From Thermomucor indicae-seudaticae (lineage: Eukaryota; Mucoromycota; Mucoromycetes; Mucorales; Lichtheimiaceae): 64,000 bases of DNA. The stretch spans positions 1 to 64,000 of the forward strand of contig JSYX01000013.1 in the NCBI GenBank assembly GCA_000787465.1. The letters run 5' to 3'. The position numbers were made by a program, and so were the translations under genes. How positions within the stretch are numbered: position 1 is the stretch's first letter; every line of letters begins with the position of its first letter. The notes beneath the pieces are model-generated. The model was given only the letters and a program-made list of their open reading frames with translations. It had not been told where the DNA came from and did no database searches. This document shows positions 19,092-32,500 of this stretch, piece after piece.

Positions 19092-21066
19092 CTACATGAT
19101 GCTATTTACATGTTGTTTCAGGATATCAATAGTGCTGTTGTTTGAAATGTAGGGCGATATCTTGCACAAGTAGTCGGCAGCAATAAAGACAAGAGCAGAG
19201 TTGTATCTGGATTGGTCTTGTTAGATCAAAACCTCTCCAGCCCACCTTGATCAATAACATACCTTGACGGCTTCTTTAATAACAGAACCGCGTCAAACTG
19301 CGGGAATTCATCAGCGGACGCAATAACATTTGACACACACGCAGCGACCTACCAAATTTCTTCTATCGTCGTCCTCCCAACCGGGTATAAAGAGTGCAAG
19401 GCATATCGTCACAAGAATTCCAACAATGAGATTTCCGTTCACGGCTTCAGGCCAGTTATTCGTGTACCATTCAATCATTGCCGATCGATTATTATCGTCG
19501 ATCAGCCTTAATCTTTTCAGCAAGGAAAACCAACTGTAGAGTGCATCTGTAGCCGCGATTTGACGATCATCAAGCGATGGACACACAAGCCATCCAAGAT
19601 ATTTGCAAATTTCATCCGTCTTTGTGTCGACGTCGTCCTGCTGCATATTGATACACCAGTGCTGGACCACTGTACTAATGCAGCTCCATAGAAATCGCGG
19701 GTAAAAATAACTCAACAGCCAGGCTTCAGCGCGACGGATCATGACCTCATTGTATAAACCATTATATACGTGAGATGAAAATATGCCTTGTAACTCGGCA
19801 CAGATTTCTTGCACAGGCTTCTCTGGATTCATTAGCAGAGTCGCTGCCGGAATCAAACCAGAAGGCCAATGCTGTGTGATCAATCTCAGTATGCATGGCC
19901 AGAACTAGGCGAACAGATCATCTTACCTCGGTAATGCTATTGTCAACCAGGAGACATGTACAGACCGAAAACACGCGCCAATCCGCCAGTACAAGGACTG
20001 TATCGGCCATCGTGTGGTAGAGAGGAGTAAAGAGACGTGGTTCGTGCATTAGCAACTGGACAAGAGAAGTGTCAAGTAACCGGTCCTGCAGTTCTGCAGG
20101 CTTTGTTAAGCCACTCGTTAGGCTTTCCAAAGCATCATAGAACTCGGTGTCTAGCAGCTCGTTGAACTGAAGGCAAAGTCTACATCGGTGTGTTCAGTTT
20201 TCTTGTCTACTTTTTCTCTTTTTCCCATGGTTACCTTGCTCTCGTTTGGCACGACCATGACCGATAAAGCGACCGATGGCTCATCAAGTACCTCAGAAAG
20301 CGTGGAGAGAAATGCTGCGTCCGCCTCCAATGCAGTGGATCGTCTGGCTGCGTTGTATGATCCAAGGCATAATCGACCAGTTTCTCAATGACGCGCCCTG
20401 TACTATCATGCACCAGCAGTAAACTGCGATCCAGAACCTGCCGTAGCCGTCTCGACTGCCACGTTCGTTTAGTGAATGGAATTTGTTGCGTGTACACCGT
20501 CACTTACTGATACACGCCCGTTTCTTTGGTCTAGTGCACTGAGGAACCGTTCGTAAGCGTTTCTTTCAGACCGACCTGATTGAGTGAGCCGTCGTAATCG
20601 ATGAATACACCAAAGAATGGACCTTTATTCTTGCTGAGAAAGAGAGCTGAAATGAAAAGAAGCATCACCTTTTTTTTTTTTTTTTACCTTGGTTGGGTCT
20701 CGAGCGGTTGCTGTTTGGATACGTGTTGAAGTTTCGCATACGCCATTAAACATGCCAACAATTGCTCTGCAACGCGCGGATTAGCTGCAATAGACGGATG
20801 TTTCTAGCATTGGGGGATTTTAGTACGTTATTACTACTGCTACCAGCAGTAGCCGATTTACCGAAGCAGCTGTGAGAATGTAACCTGCTTGTGGGTACTG
20901 TATAGCGGCATCGTTGGCATTGCAGAGACGCTGTCTTTCTCTTTTTGAGTATGGCGGAACCGTTCGCGGCTCTGTCACGACGCACCTTGTGCAAGTTGGT
21001 CAAAGCGTCAAGTATGTTTTCAAAGGCGTTGAGTTCTAGTGCACGCTGAAAGCGAGACCAGTCCAT
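19092..21066 (-). CDS. Unrecognised alpha-helical protein, multi-exon
   Basis: The start at 21066 (MDWSRFQRALELNAFENILDA) and the stop at 19092 (after ILKQHVNSIM) bound a chain of coding stretches. These are a Cys pair CQRC near 20930, AEQLLACLMAYAKLQHVSKQQ (about 20740), a hydrophilic exon near 20500-20270, FNELLDTEFYDALESLTSGL with LIQPLY-like helices (about 20170-19920), then 19883-19345 (PVQEICAELQGIFSSHVYNG and later WFSLLKRLRLIDDNNRSAMI) and NSALVFIAADYLCKISPYIS at the end. It is rich in Le/Ala/Trp helices without membrane segments or a catalytic motif, which suggests a HEAT-like or all-helical scaffold. I cannot name the family. The exon chain in the middle (20500-20700) is uncertain. 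Confidence 0.55.
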
Positions 21067-21399
21067 CCCTACTACTACTACTATTACTGTGAAACAAAAA
21101 GTAAGAGAAGTGACTTTTTTCCCTTCTTCTTGTGTTTTTTATTAGTGATCCATAATACAATACAAAAAAAGGCCCATTTGCTCATCATCATGAATATATA
21201 TAAATGTTATATAGAAAAAGAAAAAAAAGAAAAATAAAGTATATATATAAAATAAATGGTGGAAGTTTTGGAGAGAAAGAGTAAATAAAACATGTAAAGA
21301 AATAGATTAGATATGACGCGTAAATTTGAGAGACAAGGAGTGGCATGAGGTATCATCATAGGAAAGATAAAGAAAAATAGAGAAAGTAGATGGAGCATA
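21067..21399. other. AT-rich 3' flank, no gene
   Basis: The stretch is strongly AT-rich, with A-runs, TATATATA at about 21240 and many ATAAA-like hexamers. It is the 3' flank of the NDT80-like gene (stop at 21400) and the 5' leader of the helical-protein gene. No coding signal is seen. Confidence 0.6.
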
Positions 21400-23400
21400 T
21401 TAGGATTGCTGGTTTACAATGTTGGGAACCGCATTGTACTTGCTGCGGTACGGAGGAGACGAGTACGGCGCTTGCTGAGAGCTAGGCGATGGCAACACGG
21501 GCGTCGGTGGACCTTGTGCCATATAATGAGGCGAATGTCCCGCAGACGACGCAGAGCTGTAGCGAGACCGAGTCCAATCCGCGGCAGCTGCCACCGTAGC
21601 AGAAGGGTCGATGAGTCCAGGATGATGCTGCGCATGCGACAAGCCGTGGTGGAGTTTGTTGCCGCCCTCTGGCATAGCTGGTGTAGGAGGGTTGAATTCG
21701 CCAGTGTACATGTCAGGCGATGATGATTCAGAAGACGAAGGATCTGATGACATGCTGGGTACCATGTATGGATGTTGCTGTTGATAAGTAGGCACAGTGC
21801 TAGTTGTACTCGTTGCTGTTGTGGATACAGGAGGTGGATGATGATGATGTGGTGCGGATGGAGGAGGACCAGTTGGAGTCGGAGGCATCACGGACATCGA
21901 AGCGAAGCCCGGATGATAATACGGATAAGCCGAACCGTATTCACCAGGCATCATACTTGGTGGAGTGATTGGTGGACGAGAAAAGGACATGTGAAATCGA
22001 TCATCGACTGAATGAGAGCTTGCGGGTTGCTGTGGCTGCTGCTGCTGTTGTTGTTGTTGAGAAGAAGAAGCAGTAGGAGGAGGAGGAGGAGGCGGTGGTG
22101 GTGGTGCTGCTACCGCACCAGCCGTGGCAGCAGCAGCAGACATTGGCATTTCATAACGCTCATGGCTATCTGAATAATGGCCTGGGCTACGTCCACGAAC
22201 AACGAGCGGCGCAGATTGGCAAGTTGCGATCTTGACTTGCTGACCGCCATCGATTTCTGCATAAAGATCGATAATACACACATAGTACTGTTGCGCAGCG
22301 CGTCTCTTGCCATTGTTCGCCGTCGCCGTCTTGAACTGGATGCGCTCAAAAGTGACGATATTATTGTTGGTCCCAACCGTGCTCATACTCAGGTTACCGC
22401 CCGGTGTGATCGGTCTAGGCATCGGCGTCGTCTGAGGTCCCTTGTCACGCTTGGGCGTGTGCTGAACCAGCTCGATCTTTTTGTCGCTGTTGGAAACTCG
22501 CGCAGAAATCCCTAGCAGAAATCTCTGGACAGGACGGAAAGTACCGTCGACGTGCACAAGGCACTGCTGCCATTGATCGGGTCCTCCTCCTCCTCCATAA
22601 TAGTGTGTCGCTGTTGCCGGCAGCCCGTGAATCGAGAATGCGCTGCTGACTTGGAAGTAATTGCGTCGATAGCACGTCCAATCATTGTCGGCCAAAAAGA
22701 ATCCACGGTCAAATTTCGATTGAATACGAACATTTAACCTTGGATTCATTGTCCGAAATCAGCCCACGCATTTCTCCCACACAATAACGCAGCTCTTTCA
22801 CTTACAAGGTGGACCTATCCAGAGCATACAGATTTTCGCACGTCTTGGTTGAGCTAAACACAGGTCCTGTTTCGGGCGAAAAGAGCGTATGGTCACTACG
22901 TCCACGTTTTCTAGCAGCCAACATAGGCGGTGGATACGGGAGTGAGTGGAACGTGTAGCCCGAGGCTCTTTTGTCCCCTGTAGACGATTGCGGGGAATCT
23001 CCTGGAATAGGACGTGGTGTGCCTGGTTGAGAAAGGGCCATCATACTGTTTGCATATATACGTGTGAGATACACGACAAAAGCCAATTTAAAAAGCGCAA
23101 TTATATTACCCAGGCAACCGAGCTTCCGAATCTGGTTTCCCGAGTGGTAAAAAGCTAGGACCAGCCGTAGTTTGATGCCTTTTGGATGGAAGAAACATGT
23201 AAATCATGTGAATTCGATAATCTCATAGAGTCTTCTTACATAGGTGGGTGCATAGGACCGCTTTGCGGAAAAGGAGTGTGTTCCATGGTGGGTACAGGTT
23301 GATAATGCTGCAAAGGCTGTGGCTGCTGAGACGAATGATCAACGGACGTATTCTGCAACTGTGCTTGCTGCCATTGTTTCGTATCTTGAACTGGGTTCAT
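21400..23400 (-). CDS. NDT80/PhoG-family transcription factor
   Basis: Four exons (23240-23400, 23110-23178, 22806-23045, 21400-22738) close in phase to 602 residues. The DNA-binding domain (about 155-345) has the Ndt80 hallmark DRGFFLADNDWTCYRRNYFQ, then KKIELVQHTPKRDKGPQ and VTFERIQFKTATANNGKRRA. Ndt80/PhoG proteins use an s-type Ig fold to bind MSE-like sites and control meiosis, nutrient or phosphate responses and development. The N-terminus is Gln/Pro-rich. After the domain the chain is low-complexity: a run of Pro, then poly-Gln, His/Pro-rich and Ser-rich segments, typical of activation regions. The 5' flank (23401 to about 24400) is long and contains homopolymer tracts, consistent with a regulated promoter. 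There are no other DNA-binding motifs. Confidence 0.93.
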
Positions 23401-26400
23401 AGGGATAAATGCTTGCTTGCAATTGGGGAATTTTTTTTCAAATCGAATATAGACAAGGTATATAGATATATACGATATCAAGAATCACAGATTCTCAGAG
23501 TTTCGATGAAAATTAGAAGAGAAAACAAAAAAAGGGAAAAAAGAAAAAACGCAACCAGGCAACAAAATGAGACGGGGCGAAAAGAAAAGAGTTGAGAAAA
23601 AGGGAACCGAATTAAACAGATGGTTTTTTATGGGTTACTACATCGGGACATGAAACATTAGAACAATAAGGTTGAGAGGCAGAACAAGATCGGCCAAGTG
23701 CGAACCTGATCCAGCTTAAGCTTGTGACAATGCTATGAATGGCGACTGACAACGTGCACTGATTATGCCCAACCATATTGGGATAATTCGCTTTTCAAAC
23801 GACGACCCGCAACCCACGCATTCCCTTTTTTATGGCCCCTGCAGGCACAACTTTCTTTCTCTTTTTTTCCCACCACGTGTATCTCTTGGGTGTTTCTTGA
23901 TCTATTACCTGACATCGATTAGTCACGAAATAAGAAGAAAGTACAAATGGAAGCTTTCTTGATTGATATCTTTTCGTCGGCTTTTTGTGTGACAGATAAC
24001 CCATTTAAAGCAATATCTGGTCTTTATGGGATTACTGGGGCATACCTCATTCTCCCTCTCGCTTGAACCACCCCCCCCAAAAAAAAGCAAAGTGGCAATT
24101 GTTGATGTTATCGTCTGTTGTTGTTGTGGTTGTCGTCCGTGCGTATGTGTTCCCCCTGTTCTACTTTACACAAGCCCCCCCGCTTTTTGTGTCGCTCTTC
24201 CATCTCCGCTGTAACCTCTTTACAAGAAGGGTCTGTTATGTAATAATATGGAAAAAGAAAAGAGAGTACAGCATTTTCCCAGCTGAATTGGCGTGAAGCC
24301 ATCAATGCTTGACGTGTGCTGCGAAGAGGCCCCGTCTGCGGGAAAACATTATCCAGCCTGGCGCCGCTCACCAATTTTTTACTGGTTGATCGCGATCCAT
24401 ATTTGCACTGGAGAGGAAAGACTATTTGCGCTGAGATCGAATGCTGATTTGCATGGGAGTCGCGTTTGATTGGCGGAAGTTTGGCGACGACAACAGCCAC
24501 GTTTTCGAAAGACGTGGAACGCGTATATCCTTTGTTGGTTTAGAGCCGGTGGCCATTGCTGTAAGGGCAGCATTTGCGCTGATGAGTTGCATGGATAGTA
24601 ACACATATTCACCTCCAATACGCATAAATACAGCAGCTGCAAAGTAGTACGCCAGCAGGGCAGAAAGGCTGGGGGGCGGCGCGGGTCTCCCCCCAGCAAC
24701 CATAATACTGGTTCCTCCTTTTTTTCATTTTTTTTATAGTTAATTGACATGTATTATACGTCAATGGACAGACAGAGCGATTGTGGCAGCTTTCATCTTA
24801 ATGACAACAATACGATCATCAAATCCACCCTTACAAGCTACGGAACATGATGGCCCGTCGTTTTTGTTTGGTTTGCTTGCAACCAGCGTGGCACAAGCAT
24901 CTGGTAATTACGGACTATTGATTTGGATACCATTGACCTGCACGTACAGTTATTTCCTCCTCTGGCTGCCCATATGTGGCCGTCCCAAGAGACTCGCCGT
25001 ATTTATTGATATCGCATATCTTCAGTTCTGTGGGACCGGGCCATTGTGTACGAGAATCAGATTTTCCTTTCTACATCGTAAGTTTCTTGGAAGATTGTTG
25101 ATCGTGAGGTAAATTAGCTTTGCATGAACAAGGCGTGCCGCAGAACAGACGAAACCAGTCAACGTTCAAAGTTAACAGCAAGGAGCGCGCACGTCCAGCA
25201 AATGCTTCTTCGTCACTGTCTGGATCAGGATTTCATGCCGCATTCTACCACCGCATCGGCACTGCACTGTTGAGCAACTTACTGCGCGTAGCTGCAAACT
25301 AACGCCAGCTTTTCTTACCTGCTTTTCCACGCATTCTTCCTTCCAATTTGAAACACTTCTTGAATTTCGAGTTGATAAAGTGTTGAAAGGGCAGACTTTG
25401 TGCATGCGCTGACTGTCCATACGGGCTGATGCATGCTTCGAGCCCTTCAGGCAGGCTGCTTCCTTGGAGTCAGTCGGCAACGGCATGGGGCCAATTTATC
25501 CTGGACAAGGACGCTAGGAGACTGCCGTACTGATCAAACTTCAACGTCAGAGCACTGTAGAAACCGTACATGAACTTACAATATTTGGAGGCCACGGTTC
25601 CAATGCGTTTTGGCCAAACAGTTGCCAAGACATCTCCAGACTCGGAAGTCACATGCGTCTTCGTCTTTTCTTCAGAGTGGGCACACCCTTTCCAAGAGCC
25701 TACCTCCGTCTAGGAGGTGGTCCTGAATCGCGGTTGGCGAAGCCGTGCAAACAGGTCATGGCATTGCCATTGTATCCTGTTTGGGATAAAACGAGGAAAA
25801 GGAGGTAACGGGTGGGAGATAGCGGACGTGCTGCTGGACGTATCCCTTCAAGACGAAGGCAGGTCGATAAGAGCGCGACCTGCCGAACGACAACTGACGC
25901 AATTTAACCTTCCAAGCTGGACGCCCATCGATCGTTGCACTGTCGGTAATGACACCCCTGAATCTCAAATCGTGAGGTGAAACTGACACTCGTACGTCTA
26001 CGGCGACGTGACTTGACTGGCAAGACATGTCGAAGAAACGCGCTGTATAAAGAGTGAAATGGACGATGTCTATGATAGGTGCAATAACGATGTGTCGTTT
26101 GCACTGTGGTGATCTTACGCCATTCAGGTACACGTCACCGCGATGTCGGATTCTCCAGGCAATCCCTCGGCTCTGTGCTTTTCTTTCCCTTGTTCAGACT
26201 CAGGTGTCCCGTATCAGAACGTGTCCCAAGTGTAAAGAGTAGACACGTTGTTCTTCTAAATTATTACCGCGGCTTTGTCGATCAAAACTCTCTTGTGATA
26301 CAGTCGATCCGAAGGGGGACGAATACAAACAATGCTGCATAATGCTGCGTGAACCCAAGCTATGCAGCACAGAATGCTTCATGCTGTAAATCAAAAGCAT

Positions 26401-26590
26401 TCCAAAAAGTCGGAATTATCAGCTTTTTTTATTGTCAAAATTGTCAAAACTAATTGTACATTCCAGGATGCCCTGCCCCTATTTTGGTACTCCCCGTATT
26501 TTTCTATATGGGGATGGGATTGTTTGCTTGTATAAAAAACAGGTATAATAGATGATGCGTAGATATTTTTGTTGGTATATATGACATCAA
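23401..26590. other. 3.2-kb stretch with no assigned gene
   Basis: The first about 900 bp is probably the NDT80-like promoter or leader. It has A-runs at 23520-23600, a poly-C/poly-A tract at about 24070 and a CACGTG palindrome at about 23873. From 26133 to about 25120 the minus strand has protein-like pieces: MSCQSSHVAVDVRVSVSPHD, WKVKLRQLSFGRSRSYRPAF, VWPKRIGTVASKYCKFMYGF, PFQHFINSKFKKCFKLEG and DSDEEAFAGRARSLL. They suggest an unrecognised spliced gene or a decayed one. A hydrophobic plus-strand frame at 24744-25112 is also open for 122 codons. No family could be named. Confidence 0.4.
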
Positions 26591-29500
26591 TTATTGACGT
26601 GTACGCCATGGTGTGATGAAATTCGTATTCTTGCTCTTGGCCTTGGTCATGCGAACCTCCACTTGATTTCCTTCGTTGTCCACTGGAACCAAAAATTTGT
26701 TGCCATCCTTGATACCATGACCAAAAGATCCCGGTGACAAACCACGACGAAATGGTGTCGACCTTGATTCTCGCAAAGGAGTTGGCCCCCGCTTCAGGCC
26801 GCCGATGCCACCTGCAGCAGCACCACCACGGATGCACACGATGCCACCTTCCGTTCGCAGCATGCCTTCACGAATTCCATTGCCGCCTTCTGGAGAATCC
26901 GTAATAGACACTTGATGCCGCGGAACAAAATTGCCTTGCTCTAACAGAGCGTGATCCCGCAAAAACTGCGACAGTTCCACCCAGCCGCCGCCCACGCGCA
27001 CCATTACCATTCGGCTTCGCAATATCCGGCAATACGCTAACTTTGGATTCACTGTCCCAAACCAATACTTTCCGACTTCGCCTGGAACCATCTTGACTCG
27101 CACTCGATACGGCGAATCATTCACAATGTTACCCACCGCAACGTCGAGATCATTCTTTGGATCTGCCACATACGTCTCTGGACTGCTTGTATCTGCTCGC
27201 TGACGAGGTGTAGGCGAAGGTCGAGCTGGCGGCAGCTTCCTTGTGGTCGTCGATGCTGTCCGTGCTGGCTTTGGCGCCAATGCTGACTTTGGTCTGTATC
27301 CCCGCGCTGTCCCTGGCCGTGGTGTCGATTGGTTAGGCATTGGCTTATTGTCGAAAACAGGCATCGATGCGCGTTTCGTTAATGCTGCTCTGCGTCCCAA
27401 GCTTTCTTGGGCCAGTCGACTGTTTAAATTAAGAGGAGGTAAAGTTCCAACACGGTTCTGAAGATCTGCTCGTCTTGCTGCGGCCAGCGCTTGCAATTGT
27501 GCCCATTTCCGTTTCATTTCTTCCATACAATCGACCACACGCTTGTCCGTTGCTAGCGGGAGTGCCACCTCGTCTGCTTCCTCTACGAGCTCAACAATCT
27601 TTGGCTCATAATACCGATACCGCGTATCAAGATCAATCAACATGGCTTGCAGATCCACTCGACTGGGTGCGCCATCTACGATGCGCGCATATTTCGGTGA
27701 GGCACGCTCAATAACTTCGCCGAGCGCAGATAACATGACTTCCAATTCTTCAACTACAGTCAGGAACGTCTCCAGCTTTTCCGCGGCTGCAATCGCATCA
27801 CGCTTCATGCGCATAATATCCACAAGACTGCGTACAGCTGCTGCAATCTCCGCTCGCTGTCCTGCGAATGTGCCCTCCCGATCTGCGTTCTTGCCAAGCA
27901 TCGTATCCAGTTCTTGAAGTCTGGTCTGCAAAAATTGCTCCTTGTCGCGCTCCAGGCTATCCAGCTCTGTCTTGGCTGCCAACAACTCTGGCTCTATAGG
28001 CATCATGGACAACGGACATGTTGTCACGAGCTTGAGATCGTTTTGCTCAGCTGCCTTCAGCACTTCTTCAGTAAACGTCCCACCAAGCTGCAACGCGTTT
28101 GCTCGTTCTTTGAGATGTCCGACAAGCATTACTATTTCCTTGATTTTCCTGGCAATTTCAACGTCTTGTCGAGAAGCCTGCAACGCCGATTTGGCCTCCT
28201 CCAAACGGCGCAGTAATTGATTCCACTCGTTCAAGACAGCCTCTTCTTTGGCTTTCAGTGCGTCTTTGACCTGGTCGGGGTCGACCCTGATTTCCCGCAA
28301 GTCCAATGGCTGTCCGTCCCTGCCTGCCAAAATACGCGGTGCCATGGCCTGAAAGGCTCGGATCGTTGGCTGTATCTCTGACAGTTTACTTTCAAATACT
28401 TCCATCTCTGCACGCACTTCTGCTTCGTCATTGACACACACGTCTGTTGACATTTGCGACATGGCATTTCCGCATTGGCCCATCCAGGCAAGGAGATCAC
28501 TGGCCGCTTTAGCATAGACCTTGGTTTTCCGTACGAAAGCCGCCTGTCGCTTCTCGACCGCAATTGTATTGACGAGTTGCCCCAGACTATCTTCGATTCG
28601 TCGAATAGGCCCTCTCACCGATTGTTCGTCGTAGCCTTGAAGTCGCAACGCCTGTGCATCACGCTCAAGTTGCTTCAAGCGCTGTTGGAAGTTTTGAACT
28701 TGGGCTTCCGAAGCGGCATTGTTGTTTTGAACGGAAACAAATGTTTTCTCGATCTCATCCATGCCTTTTGCTGCAAAATCGCTGCTGCCAACCACTGCCA
28801 TACGACGGTGGATCTCCTCTTTCCTTTCCTGGACGTCACCAAAGAGATGGTCTGCCTCGGCCAAGAATGCGCTGAACGCCAGCGCGTCGTTGGCGTTTTT
28901 CCTCAGCGCATTAAGATTCTTAAGAACGGTTTGTGCCTGACCGACCAGCGCCACTTGTCGATCCCGTGCGCAAGCGTAGTTTGCTGTCTCGAGTGGATCA
29001 TCACGGTTTCGAGCTGCTTGACTTATTTCTTTTCCCGTCGCATCCAGAATCTTCAAGGCTTCCTTGACTTTGGCTTCAATTTTATCCAGGTCGGCATCCG
29101 TCCACCCAGCTTTGGTAAGTTCAGCAATTTCCTCGTTCAATCCGGCAAGATGCCCATTCTCCACCATGCTCAAACGCCGCTGTCGTTGATACCATGCCTT
29201 CACTCCCTCTGCAAAGGATTCCAACTCTTGCATATCCATACCGAGCTGTTGCCAGTCTTTTTCTAGCTTTTCTTGCTCAGCCTTCAATTCGTTCGGATTA
29301 TCCACCTTGTCCTTTTTGAGTGTACGAAATCCAGACCGTAATGCGTCCAGCTGACGGCTTCGACCATAATAAGATGCCGTCAGTTTCTCCAGCGCTGTAT
29401 TGAGCATCTCAAGTCGCTGCCTGTCCTGCTCCTCAGATTGGCCCGTCATGAACCCACACGACTGCTTAAGCCCTGGCAACGACGCCCGTGTCTCGTTGAC

Positions 29501-32500
29501 AAAGGCTCGCAAGGTATTCATGGTCTCAACATAATTATTGCCGTCTTCTTTTGTCTTTCGCACGGCAGCTAATGCCTCTCCAAGTTCATCCAAAGTTTCC
29601 CGCAACCTGTCAAAGACATTCATCAGATATTGCGATGCATCTTCGAGCGATTCCCGATCAATTGGGGACGGCCCACTTGTCTTTTCCTCGGCCTCTAGTA
29701 AGTTTTGTATCTTGGTCAAGACGTCAATAGTCTCGTTCTCTTTGCCGTTTTTTAATTTTTCGAGCAAATTGTCGCGGTCTCGCTCAAACCGACTCACGTC
29801 CTCTATGCTCAGCAAACTAGCATCGACAGAAGCATCCATCTTTGCCTTCTGGACATTCTTCAGGCGATTATCGGCCCACTCACTCAGACGTGTGGCATCA
29901 TCCAGGAGCTGCTTTGCGCATCGATGAAGTTGCAGGACATGTCGAAGTGCATGAAGCGCATGATCTAGGTTTTCGCCAAGCAAAACCAGCTCTTCACGCT
30001 TGCTGCTTATCAATTCACGTATTGCAGCATTTGATTCCTCATTCTCTGTCTTATCCACGTCCAGTGCATGGAACGGATACGGTATGCGTGCAGCAGCCGT
30101 TGTCACCAGTTGCACGATGCGTTCATGCATTGCCTGAACACGGCCTGTTATTTCACGATCATTGTCTTCCGGTTTTACATTGTCTTGCGCTTCTTGCATA
30201 TCCGCCATCAATTGCTCTGCGTCGTTCCACACTAGATGAACCTGATACAAAAAGTCCATCACCTTGAGCCGTTGTTCCACTACTTGCCGTGCAAATGATA
30301 TACGCTTGGACAAGTCCTCAAAGCGTTGCTCACAGTCGACCTGCTGCTTTTCGAGATGTCGAGGAATATTCACGGTTGCTGTGTCCTCCATGTCTCTGAA
30401 AGCATCCACAGTCGTGGTGAACTGACCCTGGTCAAACTCGTTCTTTTTCTGCTCCAGCATCAGCAACCGTTGAATTACAAGCTCCTTGAGCCTCTCCTTT
30501 GCCATTAGTTGCTCACGATGAAGCATGTCCTGACCCTCATCGCCACCTCGCTGCCAGTCATCCTCAGCAACATGCCACCGAGCGCTATTTCGGATAAACT
30601 CCTCAACTTCCTGATCTGCGTCTCTCAGCCATGCATTGGTCTTTTCTAGTTCTGCCTGCCACAGTAATCGTAGGTTTAGCACGCTCAGAGCGCCACCTTT
30701 CCGTCGCAGCGAATGCATCAACCGCTCCAAGGCATTGACGGTGGTCAAGGTTATTTCAATAGTTGTTGTGTCGGCGGGACTGAGATCTTTGCTGGACCGG
30801 TTGGCGTTGGTTAGTGTTTTGACGTGTGCACGTAGTCTGGCCATGTCGTTTTCGTTGAAGGCCTCAATTTCTTTCTGCAGCATGTTATGAGCCGCGTTCA
30901 ATTGGTCGACCTCTTCCTTGGTAGTTGAAACCTGCTGAGCAAGAGGTTCAGGTACCGTGATCTCTTCCAGCTTTTGCTCACGAATATCGATCCACTGTCG
31001 TATCCGCTGTGCTTCTGCGAACCATACGCGTACTTCCTCCACCCAAGTTCTGACAAGATTATTCCTTTTCGTCAATGCATCAATGTGAACCTGGTAGGCC
31101 TCATCTTTAGGCACGTTGTGGGTATTGTCCCCGCCAGGGACCACGACAAGGTCCTGAAACGACCCGAATATGTCCTGGATCATGGAGGCTGCCCTCTCCA
31201 CACGCATTTCCATTTCCTCAATATCAGTCTCGCTTGACGCTGATGTGGTCTTAACGATTTTGGCTTGCACATAGTCCAGTTCATTGCGTACCGACAAGCA
31301 TCGTTGACCAAACAGAAAGCCACGTTGAAATGCAGCTAATTGATGACTGCATTTATCAGCGTCACTCAACAACGCTCGGTACGCCTGATCCACCTGTGCT
31401 GTCCGTGACGCCACCATGGCATTGTCCTGTCGCCAGACAGGGTCAAGTTCATGCTCCACATAGTAATGGAATTGAGCCAGCTCATCATTCGTAAACGCTT
31501 GCAACATGACCTGAAATGCTGCAAAATTCTTTTCGAACCCACGTAAATCGTCTTCAGCAGCTTGTAATGGATGAAGCAGATGCGTTTCGCCCGGGTTCTC
31601 CGTTGTCGCGTGACTCTCGGTTTCATCCGAGGACTCGAGTTCCGGTGTCATCATGGACGACGCAGAGGACAGACTTCTGCTTCGCATAGTCGCTGATCGA
31701 TGGTAATGGCTGGATCTCGTCGGTATCATGAACATGAGGCGATTATGCAGATGTGCAATCTTCTCCAGTATACTTGTGACACGCGAGTCGAACTCTTCGT
31801 CATCCGTGGCGGCGTTCCCTGGCCGAGTTGTCTTTGTGACACGCAGCTGCTGTACGCTGTAGGTTGATGTCACAGTTTTCATCCTTGTTGTATACGGCTG
31901 CTCATCGTCCTCTTCAGATGCTGTATTGGAAAGTATTGAAGAAGAAGGAGTTGCTGTTAACGCTGCAGTGTCCCCAGGTGGATCGTCTTCTGTGGCAGTT
32001 GCATTCTGCCACTGTTCAATATCGCTTTTCCGCCTCGCTCGTATATCCTTCAGCTGGTGCCGTCCATTAACACGCCGAATGAACTCCATTAAATATGCCA
32101 TAATGGAGACTCGATCAACTCGTATTGCATCTGCGAGCAATACCGGATCGAGCAACACAGGCACCCCGAAAGCGTCCTCGGCACGTCGGAATGCCGTATC
32201 AAGTCGACTCCGCCACTGGCTCCGATCATCGTTCTTTGTGAGAAAAGTTGGTAAGTCTTGTGCGCTGTCGGGGTCGTGGCAGTGTAGCAATGCGAGGAAG
32301 GCGAGGCCGTCCTGCCAAGCGTCATCACAGTCGCATATGGGTGGCAATAAGGAAGCATCGATATAGTCTACCAAAACAAGTTGAGACCAGGTGAGAAGGA
32401 TGGATTGGATATCGTCTGGTGACATGAATCTGCTGTATGGAAGGTCGAGTGTAGAAAGTACCTGTGTTACAAAAACTCAATTAACACAATCGACGAGAGC

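Noticed and set aside
22000..22500. Arg/Ser-rich frames on both strands inside the NDT80-like gene
   Set aside because: Shadows of the real coding exon; the NDT80 frame has the full conserved domain.
24744..25112. 122-codon plus-strand hydrophobic frame
   Set aside because: No conserved motif, no splice partners; not called as a gene although it may merit a transcript check.
28454..29266. 270-codon plus-strand open frame over the CH-GAS2 gene
   Set aside because: Antisense shadow of a long, strongly biased helical rod; Cys/Phe/Leu-rich and not protein-like.
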